Origin: Alphaproteobacteria bacterium LSUCC0684
GTDB lineage: Bacteria > Pseudomonadota > Alphaproteobacteria > Puniceispirillales > UBA1172
Assembly: GCA_041228335.1 (NCBI GenBank)
Contig: CP166130.1
Location: forward strand, 1,326,638-1,390,637
Direction of reading: 5' to 3'
DNA length: 64,000 nucleotides
Under the pieces are notes generated by a model that was given only the letters and a program-made list of their open reading frames with translations, had not been told where the DNA came from and made no database searches. Of this stretch, positions 8,939-17,853 are shown piece after piece. Positions within the stretch are counted from its first letter, which is position 1, and each line of letters opens with the position of its first letter. The translations under genes and the position numbers were made by a program.

Positions 8939-8995
8939 CAGGAGACCTGTTCTTCAGGTCACGATGACCCAGGGTGCAAGATCCATGTGGATTAA

Positions 8996-9072
8996 TGGTC
9001 GGAGTGGCGGGATTTGAACCCACGACCCCCACACCCCCAGTATGGTGCGCTACCAGGCTGCGCTACACTCCG
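8996..9072 (-). tRNA. tRNA-Pro (anticodon GGG)
   Basis: The minus strand folds into a standard 77-base cloverleaf. The acceptor CGGAGTG pairs with CACTCCG, the D-stem is GCGC/GCGC, the anticodon stem CCATA/TGTGG closes a loop CTGGGGG with anticodon GGG, and the T-arm GTGGGTTCAAATCCCGC follows. CCA is encoded (8996-8998). Confidence 0.97.
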
Positions 9073-9088
9073 AGACCATTAAATACCG

Positions 9089-9117
9089 CTTGTAACCCAA
9101 GAGAAGATGAAGGTCAA
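9089..9117 (-). promoter_or_regulatory. Sigma70-like promoter candidate for tRNA-Pro
   Basis: On the minus strand TTGACC (9112-9117) and TACAAG (9089-9094) are 17 bases apart, and the tRNA 5' end lies 16 bases after the -10 box. Five of six and four of six bases match the consensus. Confidence 0.5.
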
Positions 9118-9146
9118 ACAGCACATGCAGGTAGATTGAGATATCT

Positions 9147-10283
9147 TTATCGAGGGAGGCGATCGCGCACCAGTTCCTGCCAGAAGCCGGGACCAATGGT
9201 GAGAAGCTCATCATTGAAATCATAATCGGAGGCGTGAAGCGGCTGGCCATGGGGGCCTTCCTCACCATTGCCGAGGAGCAGAAAACACCCGGGCACCGCC
9301 TGACTGAACTGGGCGAAATCTTCGGAAAAACTCATCGGCTGGCGCTGGCCGATCACGTCCATCCCCGCCCTTTCCGCCGAACGGATGACGGCCTCTGTCG
9401 GCTCACCTGCATTGATCGTCTCAATAAAATCGGCGCGGAAATCCATGCTCGCCTCAACCCCGTGGGTAGCCGCAACTCCTCCGACGATCTGACGCATGAA
9501 ACGCTCAATCATCTCACGATCCTGCGGCTGTCTTGCGCGGACATCGCCTTTCAGCGTGGCGTGACCGGGCAGAACGTTCCGGCACCCGTCGGTGAGAAAC
9601 TCCGTCACCGAGACCACCGCGCCTGCGCCGGGAGATATCTTGCGGGAGATGATGGTCTGCAAGGCCAGCACGAGCTCGGCCCCGACGGTTATCGCATCCA
9701 CCCCGACCTGCGGCATGGACGCATGGCCTCCACGGCCCTTGATCCTTATCTCAAAAAGGCTCTCGCTGGCGCAAATCTGGCCAACCCGGGTGGAGACCTG
9801 CCCGAGAGGTGCGCCCGGCAGATTATGAATGGCATAGATCTCGTCAACAGGGAATTGTTCCAGCACGCCTTCGTCAATCATGGCCTTCGCGCCAAGACCG
9901 TGCTCTTCATTGGGCTGGAAGATGAACACCACCGTGCCGTCAAAATCCCTCGACTGGCTGAGCAGTTCCGCCGCCCCAAGCAACATGGCTGTATGGCCAT
10001 CATGGCCGCAGGCATGCATGACGCCGGGCTGTGTTGAAACATGATCATGGATGCTGGTTTCGTGAATGGGCAGCGCGTCCATATCTGCCCTGAGCGCAAT
10101 GGCCCTGTTGCCTTTCCCGCATCGGAGAACACCGACGACACCAACCCCTTCATGGACGTCAAGCCCGAGATCCCGCAGATATTCAGCCACGACCGAACGG
10201 GTGCGATCTTCTTGAAATCCAAGTTCGGGATGGCGGTGAAGATCATGCCGCAGGAGGGTCAATTTTTCTTTCAATGCCTGCAC
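9147..10283 (-). CDS. M20D-family amidohydrolase (hippurate hydrolase-like)
   Basis: The 378-residue enzyme belongs to the M20D peptidase/amidohydrolase family, which removes acyl groups from N-acyl amino acids and related amides. The metal site is intact: HACGHDGHTAML near residue 100, NEEHGLGA, AIHNLPG and the late HASDYDF. The dimerisation domain begins near GRGGHASMP. The start is a GTG six bases after the soxG stop; the first residues (LKEKLTLLRHDLHRHPELGF) are typical, so no longer start is needed. It is the last gene of the sarcosine oxidase operon and may release the amino acid from an acylated precursor or remove a side product. It is not related to the ectoine deacetylase DoeB, which belongs to another family. 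Confidence 0.87.
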   Translation of the reverse strand: MQALKEKLTLLRHDLHRHPELGFQEDRTRSVVAEYLRDLGLDVHEGVGVVGVLRCGKGNRAIALRADMDALPIHETSIHDHVSTQPGVMHACGHDGHTAMLLGAAELLSQSRDFDGTVVFIFQPNEEHGLGAKAMIDEGVLEQFPVDEIYAIHNLPGAPLGQVSTRVGQICASESLFEIRIKGRGGHASMPQVGVDAITVGAELVLALQTIISRKISPGAGAVVSVTEFLTDGCRNVLPGHATLKGDVRARQPQDREMIERFMRQIVGGVAATHGVEASMDFRADFIETINAGEPTEAVIRSAERAGMDVIGQRQPMSFSEDFAQFSQAVPGCFLLLGNGEEGPHGQPLHASDYDFNDELLTIGPGFWQELVRDRLPR

Positions 10284-10289
10284 GTCGGG

Positions 10290-10862
10290 TTATTTCACCT
10301 CGAGCCCGTATTGATGGGCGCTGGTCTCAAGCAACTCCCAGAGCGACAGGGCAAAGCTGCGTGGCAAGAGCAGGTTGAACCCATCTTTTGCACGCCAGAC
10401 CGTCACGCCGATATGATGAAATCCGGTACTGGCAACGTCATCTTCCGAAAACACGTCTTTCCTGAAATCCAGCGGCAGAAAGTGGTTGAGCAGCATTTCA
10501 GCCTTCGCCCCGCGTATCCTGAGCCAGGTTCGCGCATCGGAAAGGTCCAGCACCATGCCCGTCTTTACCGGAACAGATGGGGCAGATATCTCCTCATGAT
10601 CCGAGATCACCCACCATTTGAGGGGATCGATACTCAAGAGTTCACCTTTTTTCGATCTCTTGACCTTGCCCCGTCCGGGCGCTGCCCGCACCCCCGCCAT
10701 TCTGGCCGCCAGTTTGCCGGCCTCAGAATGCGTTTCAGGCCAGGCAGCCAGCTGAACAAGTGTGGCAACGCGCACCTCCTCGATGATGACCCCGGGCGTG
10801 CCCGATGCCCCGTATCTGCCCTTTTTCATATGGCCATGAAGTGCTGATACTGTTTTAGCCAT
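10290..10862 (-). CDS. soxG: Sarcosine oxidase gamma subunit
   Basis: This 190-residue protein is the gamma subunit of heterotetrameric sarcosine oxidase, which oxidises sarcosine to glycine and feeds the methyl group as methylene-THF. Gamma resembles part of a GcvT-like fold and fastens the complex. Features include a LLSIDPLKWWVISD segment, DLSDARTWLRIRGAKAEMLLNHFLPLDF and a late FHHIGVTVWR. The ATG at 10862 overlaps the soxA stop by eight bases and is preferred to longer upstream frames, which lie within soxA. Confidence 0.9.
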   Translation of the reverse strand: MAKTVSALHGHMKKGRYGASGTPGVIIEEVRVATLVQLAAWPETHSEAGKLAARMAGVRAAPGRGKVKRSKKGELLSIDPLKWWVISDHEEISAPSVPVKTGMVLDLSDARTWLRIRGAKAEMLLNHFLPLDFRKDVFSEDDVASTGFHHIGVTVWRAKDGFNLLLPRSFALSLWELLETSAHQYGLEVK

Positions 10863-13812
10863 GCATCCGCCCTCCATCAGGATCGAACATGTGGGGAGAG
10901 ACGATCTCCACCTCGACATCCTTGTTGCGCAACGGGTCGGTCGCAATAATGCGCTTGCCTTCCCAGGCTTTATAGCCGCCTGAGATAAAACCGATCCCGA
11001 TCCAGTGGCCAAGGGCCGGGGAATGGGTGACGCCGGTGATCCAGCCTTCCCCGAAGCCGCTGATCCGGCCATATCTGAAGAGCAAGGCGCCGCCCTTGAA
11101 GGTCTGTTTTCGGTCTTTCGGGAAAATCCCCACCAGTTGCGGCCTGTCTTCGCGCATCAATTCCGGTCGCTGGCGCAAGGCCGAGCCGATAAAGGATTTT
11201 TGCGTGGAGGCCATCTTGCCCAGCCCGGCATCATCAATCGTCACCCGGCCATCAAGCTCAGCCCCGGTTACATGGCCTTTCTCGATCCGCAATGTGCCAA
11301 GGGCTTCCAATCCATAGAGGCAGCCGCCACGTTCCTCTACCGCCGCGTAAAGCTGATCCATCATGGCTTCGGCATATCCTGCCGGAACATAGACTTCAAA
11401 AGCAAGCTCACCGGAAAAGCTGATCCGGGCGATCCTGGCATCAATGCCGCCCTTCATCCTGATGGAAGCAACACCCATGAAGGGCAGATTTTCCGGTGAG
11501 ATATTATCTGCATTCTCAAGACAGGCGGCGATGGTCTCCCTTGAAAGCGGCCCTGCCACCGACACACCGGCCCATTGATCTGATACGGAGGTGACATGAA
11601 CCTTTAGCTCCGGCCAGCGTGTCTGCAGAAGTTCTTCGAGCCAGACCATGACCTTGGCGGCATGGGTGGTGGTGGTGGTCATGAGGAAGTCGTTTTCATC
11701 AAACCGCCAGGTGGTCCCGTCATCCATGACGATACCGTCATCACGGAGCATGATGCCGTAACGTGATTTACCCACCGGCAGTCTCGCAAATCCATTGGTG
11801 TAGACACGATTGAGAAATTCCGCCGCATCCGGACCCTGAACCGCGATCTTGCCCAATGAGCTGACATCGCAGATGCCGACAGTATCACGAACCGTTCCCG
11901 CCTCACGGATATAGGCTTCGGTGATGGTCTCACCTTCCTTTGGGTAGTACCATTGCCGATGCCAGACACCGGCAAGGGTCATGACCGCGCCATGGCGCAA
12001 ATTCCAGTCATGCAGCGGGGTACGGCGAAGTGCCCTGAAGTGACTGCCGGTATTTCTCCCGGCCAGCGCCCCGATGGACACCGGCGTATATGGCGGGCGG
12101 AAACGGGTTGTGCCAACCTCGGGGATATCCTTTCCAAGGGCTTCCGCCATCAGCGCAAGGCCGATGATATTGCCCATCTTGCCCTGATCGGTCGCCATCC
12201 CGAGGGTGGTGTAGCGCTTCAGATGCTCCACCGAAACAAACCCTTCCTGATGCGCAAGCCGGATATCGCTTGCCGTCACGTCATGCTGAAAATCAACGAA
12301 GCTTTTGGTCTTGCGGCCCGGCACGCTGATTTCATAGAGCGGCCTGATCGGCTCACTCCAGCCGCCGGGAGCAGGCATTCCGGTCTTTTTACCAAGCGCC
12401 ATGCTGGCCGCAGCCCTGCCTGATTCTTCGCACGCCTCGGCATTCCAGATTCCGGCCGCTGACCCTGCCATATAGATGTTTTCGGAGGTCGGCCCCGCAA
12501 GGAAACAGGCAAGCTCATCATTCCACTCTGGCTTGTTCCCGCGATGCGAAAGAAGGTTCACCACAGGTGACCATCCTCCGGAAACCAGCAGAAGATCCGC
12601 ATCTTCCCTGCCCGCATCGCTCCAGATATCGCCGCTGGACTTCACCACCCGCAAGCCGGTGAGAACATTGCCGCCCAAGACTTCCAGCGGGGCGGTGCCG
12701 GTGCGAACCGTAATTCCCGAAGCCAGTTGAGGTTTGGCCGCCATCCGCGCATCAAGCACCGAAACCTTCGCCCCGGCGGCCGCCAACTCGCCGGCGGTGC
12801 CGTAAACCGAATCGTTGTTGGTGGCGATGATGATCTTCTTGCCGGGGAGAACGCCGAAACGGTTGAGATAAACCCGCGCCGATGCCGCCGTCATCACCCC
12901 GGGGCGGTCGTTATGCCCGAAGGCAAGTGTGCGTTCGATCGCGCCGGTTGCCAGAATGGTGTGACGCGCCCGCACCGTACAGAAACGCTGGCGTGGCATA
13001 TAAGAAGGCGGGGATGAAAGATGGTCCGTTACACGTTCCAGCAGACCTGCCGTGCCGTAATCATAGAGACCGAAAGCCGTTGTCCGGGTCATGATCCGGA
13101 CGCCAGCCTTTTCAACTGCCTTGATGAGGGAAAGCCGGTGTTTCTCAGAAACGGTATCCGATGAGTTCAGCAGATCACCGCCAAGGACATGATCCTGTTC
13201 AACCAGAATAACGTCCATGCCGCCTTGAGCTGCCGCAAGCGCGGCATTGAGCCCGGCAGGACCCGAGCCAACCACCAGCAGATCACAGAACGCATGGGCG
13301 TGGTCATATATGTCCGGATCCGCCTCACGCGAGGCACGGCCCATGCCTGCGGCCTTGCGGATCAGTTTTTCGTACTGCATCCAGATCCAGGTGCCGCGCC
13401 CCCATTCAAACGGCGGCAAGCCCATGAAGGTCTTGTAATAGAACCCGGCGGCAAAAAATCGGCTGAACAGATTGGAGATCGAACCGATATCATTCCGCAC
13501 ATTCGGCCAGGCATTCTGCCCGGTGGCGATGAGGCCGTCATAGAGCTCCTGCATGGTTGCCTTGACGTTAGGTTCAAGCCGGTCGCCTTCCCCCACCGAA
13601 ACAATAGCGCCGGATTCCTCGACGCCTGCGGACATGATTCCCCGAGGACGATGATACTTGAAGCTGCGGCCGATGACCTGCTCCCCATTTGCCATCAGCG
13701 CCGAAGCAAGCGTGTCCCCGGCAAAGCCTGTCATCGGTCTGCCATCCCAGGTGAATTCAAGTCGCTGAGAGCGGTCAATCCGCCCGCCCTTATCAAGTCG
13801 CCGTGCCGTCAC
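10855..13812 (-). CDS. soxA: Sarcosine oxidase alpha subunit
   Basis: The 985-residue alpha subunit has the expected order of domains: an N-terminal ferredoxin-like domain without cluster cysteines (about 10-100), an FAD/NAD-binding Rossmann domain (DLLVVGSGPAGLNAA, from about 178), and a C-terminal aminomethyltransferase (GcvT-like) half from about 600 that binds tetrahydrofolate. This half channels the methyl carbon of sarcosine to 5,10-methylene-THF. The start is a GTG overlapping the soxD stop (GTGA) with GGGGGT upstream. Length matches the family (about 960-1000). It sits between soxD and soxG. Confidence 0.95.
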   Translation of the reverse strand: MTARRLDKGGRIDRSQRLEFTWDGRPMTGFAGDTLASALMANGEQVIGRSFKYHRPRGIMSAGVEESGAIVSVGEGDRLEPNVKATMQELYDGLIATGQNAWPNVRNDIGSISNLFSRFFAAGFYYKTFMGLPPFEWGRGTWIWMQYEKLIRKAAGMGRASREADPDIYDHAHAFCDLLVVGSGPAGLNAALAAAQGGMDVILVEQDHVLGGDLLNSSDTVSEKHRLSLIKAVEKAGVRIMTRTTAFGLYDYGTAGLLERVTDHLSSPPSYMPRQRFCTVRARHTILATGAIERTLAFGHNDRPGVMTAASARVYLNRFGVLPGKKIIIATNNDSVYGTAGELAAAGAKVSVLDARMAAKPQLASGITVRTGTAPLEVLGGNVLTGLRVVKSSGDIWSDAGREDADLLLVSGGWSPVVNLLSHRGNKPEWNDELACFLAGPTSENIYMAGSAAGIWNAEACEESGRAAASMALGKKTGMPAPGGWSEPIRPLYEISVPGRKTKSFVDFQHDVTASDIRLAHQEGFVSVEHLKRYTTLGMATDQGKMGNIIGLALMAEALGKDIPEVGTTRFRPPYTPVSIGALAGRNTGSHFRALRRTPLHDWNLRHGAVMTLAGVWHRQWYYPKEGETITEAYIREAGTVRDTVGICDVSSLGKIAVQGPDAAEFLNRVYTNGFARLPVGKSRYGIMLRDDGIVMDDGTTWRFDENDFLMTTTTTHAAKVMVWLEELLQTRWPELKVHVTSVSDQWAGVSVAGPLSRETIAACLENADNISPENLPFMGVASIRMKGGIDARIARISFSGELAFEVYVPAGYAEAMMDQLYAAVEERGGCLYGLEALGTLRIEKGHVTGAELDGRVTIDDAGLGKMASTQKSFIGSALRQRPELMREDRPQLVGIFPKDRKQTFKGGALLFRYGRISGFGEGWITGVTHSPALGHWIGIGFISGGYKAWEGKRIIATDPLRNKDVEVEIVSPHMFDPDGGRMHG

Positions 13813-14093
13813 TTGCTTACCCCCAAGGCTTTAGCCAATCCCGGATGCGCAGGTTCAACGCCGTGAATTTCATGGGTCATGGTATCACGCGTCACCCGAA
13901 GCCACATCCGGCAGCCCTGCGCATGCTGCCAGGTTTCCACCTGCACGCCGCATATATTCTCCCTGAGGAAGACCGCGTCATGCCAGGCCTCCACCGACGC
14001 ATCGAGGGGCGGATATTGAATTGATCCATCACCGCCATAGCTGAATTCGCTATGATCGCGTTCACCGCAGAATGGGCAGGGTATCCGGATCAT
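13809..14093 (-). CDS. soxD: Sarcosine oxidase delta subunit
   Basis: This 94-residue protein is the small zinc-binding delta subunit. The N-terminal CPFCGERDHSEF supplies two Cys ligands, and the later WQHAQGCRMWL (about 62-72) supplies His and Cys candidates. The family sequence FSYGGDGSIQYPPLDASVEAW is recognisable. It overlaps soxA by four bases and follows soxB by 30 bases, giving the usual soxBDAG order. Confidence 0.93.
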   Translation of the reverse strand: MIRIPCPFCGERDHSEFSYGGDGSIQYPPLDASVEAWHDAVFLRENICGVQVETWQHAQGCRMWLRVTRDTMTHEIHGVEPAHPGLAKALGVSK

Positions 14094-14123
14094 CTCATAC
14101 CTTTCTTTTCATGCTGTTCATCC

Positions 14124-15395
14124 CTAACCATGGAGTTTCGGGTCAGGACCGGCACCGCGTTCATCGATCTGCAAGCCGCGCTCAAACCGTTTGAGGTCAT
14201 GGTTTTCAATCACCCGATGCGGCCGGTCATTGGCGATGAGGTCAGCGAAATACCAGCCCGAGGCCGGGCTTGCCTTGAAGCCGCCATAGTTCCAGCCCGC
14301 GTTGAGATAGAGGTTATCAAGAGGTGTCTTGCAGATGAAGAACGTCCCGTCCATGGACATATCCATGACGCCTGACCAGTGCCGCAGCAGTTTCACCCGC
14401 CCAAGGCAGGGCAAAACAGACATGGCGGCTTCCGCCACATCCTGAACAATCGGCAGATTGCCGCGCTGGGCGTAGGATTTATACCAGTCTAAATCACCGC
14501 CAAAGACCATCCCGCCCTTATCGGACTGGGAGATATAGAAATGCGCGCCGCCAACACCGAAGACAACGACCTGATCAAGCAGAGGTTTGAGCGGCTCCGA
14601 TACAAAAGCCTGAAGCTTGTGCGATTCGATGGGTAGGCGCCCTAGATCCGCCATGCCCCAGAGACGTGATGTATTGCCCGCCACTGCAAAGCCGACTTTG
14701 CCCGCCCGGACAACCCCGCGACTGGTGCTGAGCGAGACAACCTTCCCGCCTTTACGCGTCACGCCGTTAACTTCGCAGTTCTGGATGATATCAACGCCCA
14801 ACTGATCGGCTGCCCGTGCGTAGCCCCAGGCGACGGCATCATGGCGGGCGGTGCCGGCTCTTTTATGCACCGCCGCCCCCATGATCGGAAACCGTGCCTC
14901 CGGGCTGTAATTCAGATGAGGGATGGTTTCCTTCAACTTGTCGAGGCTCCATAATTCGGTATCCGGCGTGCCGGTCTTGCGCATGGTATTGTAATTCCGC
15001 GCCGCGGTATCAATGGCGCCTGGCGTATGCAGAAGCGTGATATGCGATCGCTGGCTGAACATCACGTTGTAATTGAGATCATGGCTCATATTTTCCCAGA
15101 GTTTCAGCGAATGTTCGTAAAACTCACGATTGCCCGGGCGGGCGTAATTCGAGCGCACGATGGTGGTATTGCGGCCGCCATTGCCGCCGCCAAGCCAGCC
15201 TTTTTCAAGGATCGCAATATTTTTGATCCCGTGGTTTTTCGCCAGATAATAGGCGGTGGCCAGCCCGTGCAGCCCGCCGCCGACAATCACGATGTCATAT
15301 TCGGGCCTTAGTTCCGGATCACGCCATTGCCGCGTCCAGCCTTTCTGGTCGTTGAAGGCGTTTTTGATGACATTCCAGGCAGAAAATCTGGTCAT
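14124..15395 (-). CDS. soxB: Sarcosine oxidase beta subunit
   Basis: The 423-residue beta subunit carries the oxidase site and covalently bound FMN. A DAO-type FAD-binding Rossmann motif (YDIVIVGGGLHGLATAYYLA) starts at about residue 33, and the segment HKRAGTARHDAVAWG (177-191) contains two His, one of which is the probable flavin attachment site by family analogy; the exact residue was not assigned. The product oxidises the N-methyl amine; electrons pass through alpha. The gene starts 20 bases after the racemase-like gene. Dimethylglycine or N-methylproline oxidases of the same fold are possible, but the full BDAG set favours sarcosine oxidase. Confidence 0.95.
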   Translation of the reverse strand: MTRFSAWNVIKNAFNDQKGWTRQWRDPELRPEYDIVIVGGGLHGLATAYYLAKNHGIKNIAILEKGWLGGGNGGRNTTIVRSNYARPGNREFYEHSLKLWENMSHDLNYNVMFSQRSHITLLHTPGAIDTAARNYNTMRKTGTPDTELWSLDKLKETIPHLNYSPEARFPIMGAAVHKRAGTARHDAVAWGYARAADQLGVDIIQNCEVNGVTRKGGKVVSLSTSRGVVRAGKVGFAVAGNTSRLWGMADLGRLPIESHKLQAFVSEPLKPLLDQVVVFGVGGAHFYISQSDKGGMVFGGDLDWYKSYAQRGNLPIVQDVAEAAMSVLPCLGRVKLLRHWSGVMDMSMDGTFFICKTPLDNLYLNAGWNYGGFKASPASGWYFADLIANDRPHRVIENHDLKRFERGLQIDERGAGPDPKLHG

Positions 15396-15415
15396 GGCGA
15401 TTTAGCGCTCCGATA

Positions 15416-16207
15416 TCATGCTGGCAGCAGGGATGTGCCGGGTCTCTTGAAGATCTCTCCGAAACCCTGGATTTCATCCATTATACCTGCTCGGCGCAGG
15501 CAACTCCAGAACTGTGCCTGATTTGAAGTGATCACCGGTTTGCCCGTGGCCTCTTCGATCTCTTCGGCAACTTCGAGTGCCCGTATCCCCCCGCAGGAAA
15601 GAAAAATCGCATCAGCATCGGGGCGATCAATCTCAAGGGCGAACTCCTTCCAGTAGGCAGGCGTCACGCGCCCGAATTCAATCCCTGTTTCAAGATTAAG
15701 ACCTTGAATATCAAGTATATCAAAACCTTTCTTGATGAGAAACTCGGCTTCGGCGGTGTTGATTTCATCGAGATAGGGCGTGCCTACCACGATTTTCTGT
15801 GCTCCAATCTCTCGCAACGCATCGACAACCCCGGTCACGATACACATCGGTTTTGCCCAAGGTGCCCCTTTACGGATCTCTTCAAAGACGCGTTCTTCCC
15901 CGTTGACAATCGAGCCGCTGGTGCAACTGTAGCTGACAACATCAGGTTTGACATCCGGTTGAAGCCGGGCGGCGGCATCAGCCATATGTTCAATATGACG
16001 AGAGAGTGTTTCGGTGGTGGTGTAGTCTTCCGTCTTCAGGCGGGTAATATGAACCCCGACCCCTTCCGGTGCCATGTCCATAAAATCTGCCTCTGCAGCA
16101 AGATCGGTGGACATCAGGATAAAGCCGAGCTTGGCGCGGTGATGCCTGCCCCCGTCAAGCACGGGGCGGCGCGGTTTAGAGGTAATGATCTGCCCGGATT
16201 CATACAT
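15416..16207 (-). CDS. Asp/Glu racemase-superfamily protein (EutA/arylmalonate decarboxylase/maleate isomerase-like)
   Basis: The 263-residue protein has the two-Cys signature of the Asp/Glu racemase superfamily: Cys95 in VVSYSCTSGS and Cys205 in FLSCGGIRALEV, followed by KPVITSNQAQFW. This pattern is closest to the EutA/maleate isomerase/arylmalonate decarboxylase branch rather than true amino-acid racemases. EutA occurs in ectoine-use operons with an M24-family hydrolase, as here, but its own reaction is not well established. The start overlaps the preceding M24 gene by eight bases, which points to linked function. Confidence 0.82.
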   Translation of the reverse strand: MYESGQIITSKPRRPVLDGGRHHRAKLGFILMSTDLAAEADFMDMAPEGVGVHITRLKTEDYTTTETLSRHIEHMADAAARLQPDVKPDVVSYSCTSGSIVNGEERVFEEIRKGAPWAKPMCIVTGVVDALREIGAQKIVVGTPYLDEINTAEAEFLIKKGFDILDIQGLNLETGIEFGRVTPAYWKEFALEIDRPDADAIFLSCGGIRALEVAEEIEEATGKPVITSNQAQFWSCLRRAGIMDEIQGFGEIFKRPGTSLLPA

Positions 16208-17354
16208 GTTTCAAGACCACATCTTCCAGGGATTTGGGATGATTTGTCAGCGGCTCATAGCCGTCTTCGGTTATGATGAAACTGTCTCCGACCTGGGCGC
16301 GGAAAGTTTCAACCGTCACCGACCCATCGACCGCCAACACCATCCCGGGCTGAAGGATTGTTGTATCGCCGGTGACAAGCTGCGGCTTTTCAAGAAAGCT
16401 GAACCCTGTCGCCCGGCCACAGCGGAAAGGATAATCATAGCCCGCCTCGCGGATAGCTTCGGCATAGGCGGCGTGGACGCTTTCAGCCGTAACACCAGGC
16501 CTCAGGGCATCAAGCGCGGCCTGCTGGCTGGTAACGGCGCTTTCATAAACCCGGGCCTGGGCAGGATCGGCAATCTCGCCAATCCAGAACGTCCGGTCAA
16601 AACCCAGTTTGAACCGGTGGAAATTGGTCATCCCGCAGAAACAGAGAAAGACCGGCTCACCCCTCTTCATGATCCGGGTAGAGGCGCGATGATGGGTCTT
16701 GGTCACCTCCCGGCCTGACGCCATGATCTGAAGGAAATGGGTATTTGGTGACATATCGGCGGCGTCGTAATGGGCATCAAGCAATTCGGCGGCCTTGCGG
16801 GTGCCGGCGCGTGAAATCTCCAGCGCCACTTCGTATTCCGGCACGCCATCGCCAATTGCCGAACGGCCAGCCTCCATCATCGTGTTGGCCACCATGCCGG
16901 CATGCCGCGCAATCTTGAGCTCCTCGCTGGATTTGATCATGCGCATCTCTGCCAGATGAGGGGTTACGCTGTTGAGTTTGTCGCGCCCGACCAGATTTTC
17001 AATATACGCCCGGACAGGTGGGGGCATGTGGTCCGGCTCAATCCCGACTTTACCGGCGCCGCGAATTGCGGCGGGAAGCTCTTCACGCCATTCATTGCCA
17101 GCACCATCATTCCATGGCGCGATACGGTCAACATGCGCGTGTTCCAGCGCGGCGTTATAATCGATAACCGGGGTGATCAGCAATGTGTCCCCGTCCTTCG
17201 GCACCACAAGGATCGTCGGGCGGCCGAATTCCATATGCAGGTAATCGAAATACCCTGTAAGATAATAGACGTTATCGTCATCCGTAATCAGCGCGACATC
17301 GACAGATGCGTCATCCAAAGACTTCTGAAATTTGCGCAGTCTTTCAGCGAACAT
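16200..17354 (-). CDS. M24-fold creatinase/ectoine-hydrolase-like protein without canonical metal ligands
   Basis: This 384-residue protein has the two-domain creatinase/aminopeptidase P fold: an N-terminal domain with VYYLTGYFDY (about 29-38), MRMIKSSEE (137-145) and a C-terminal pita-bread domain. By eye, most of the five metal ligands of M24 metallopeptidases are missing: the DxG and DxTRT Asp are replaced (CFCG, GFDRT), the HGxG His is absent (CGRATGFSFLEKP), and the two Glu positions read AVDGS and AQVGDSF. His221/His222 and Asp253 fall near the catalytic His and Glu of creatinase. Metal-free relatives hydrolyse creatine (to sarcosine and urea) or open the ectoine ring. As first gene of a sox operon, a sarcosine-releasing activity is attractive but unproven. 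Confidence 0.82.
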   Translation of the reverse strand: MFAERLRKFQKSLDDASVDVALITDDDNVYYLTGYFDYLHMEFGRPTILVVPKDGDTLLITPVIDYNAALEHAHVDRIAPWNDGAGNEWREELPAAIRGAGKVGIEPDHMPPPVRAYIENLVGRDKLNSVTPHLAEMRMIKSSEELKIARHAGMVANTMMEAGRSAIGDGVPEYEVALEISRAGTRKAAELLDAHYDAADMSPNTHFLQIMASGREVTKTHHRASTRIMKRGEPVFLCFCGMTNFHRFKLGFDRTFWIGEIADPAQARVYESAVTSQQAALDALRPGVTAESVHAAYAEAIREAGYDYPFRCGRATGFSFLEKPQLVTGDTTILQPGMVLAVDGSVTVETFRAQVGDSFIITEDGYEPLTNHPKSLEDVVLKHV

Positions 17355-17505
17355 GATGGCTCTACTTCTGGATGGTAATGTTCTTCACACGGCTTGCTGG
17401 ACGTATCTTAAATATAAATAAAAAGATAATTCAATGAGAAAACAACGTTTCGGTCAAAAGAAGGTATCCGCGGCCACCTGAAACAGGGAGAATCATTTTC
17501 AATGC

Positions 17506-17844
17506 TCAGGCAGAAAGTTTTGCCAGCCGGGCTGATGCTTCCCTGAGAAGGTCCATGGCTTCCTGCCTTCGAGAGGTGGCAGGAGCATTTGCCGATGCTT
17601 CCTTAGTGCCTTTGAGCACCTGCTGTGCGCCTTTGATCGTATAACCCTGGGTGTAGAGAAGATTCCGGATTTCCTGCAGCAACGCAATATCATCGGGACG
17701 ATAATAGCGGCGCCCGCCACTGCGCTTGATCGGTTTAATCTGACTGAAACGTGTTTCCCAGAATCTCAGCACATGGGCCGGGACATTCAACTGGTCGGAC
17801 ACTTCGGAAATATTGCGAAAGGCTTCAGGGGATTTTTCAACCAT
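17506..17844 (-). CDS. MerR-family transcriptional regulator
   Basis: The 112-residue protein has a MerR-type winged helix: [22 protein letters not shown], then [31 protein letters not shown]. The C-terminal part is short and lacks the ligand-binding domain or metal Cys of classical MerR proteins. This is the regulator commonly found beside ihfA in alphaproteobacteria; its targets are not known to me. The ATG at 17844 is chosen because AGGTGA precedes it; a GTG three codons upstream directly abuts the ihfA stop. It is co-oriented with ihfA. Confidence 0.88.
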   Translation of the reverse strand: MVEKSPEAFRNISEVSDQLNVPAHVLRFWETRFSQIKPIKRSGGRRYYRPDDIALLQEIRNLLYTQGYTIKGAQQVLKGTKEASANAPATSRRQEAMDLLREASARLAKLSA

Positions 17845-17853
17845 ACCCCTCAC

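Noticed and set aside
8944-8960. Hairpin between tRNA-Pro and the EamA gene as a terminator
   Set aside because: The stem is only six pairs and lacks a U-run; it is noted under the EamA entry only.
9147-10283. M20 amidohydrolase as ectoine-pathway deacetylase (DoeB/EutE)
   Set aside because: DoeB/EutE belongs to the AstE/aspartoacylase family, not M20, and eutB/eutC are absent, so a full ectoine operon is not supported.
16200-17354. DMSP lyase DddP (also an M24-fold protein of marine bacteria)
   Set aside because: DddP keeps metal-binding Asp, His and Glu residues that are missing here, and it is longer.
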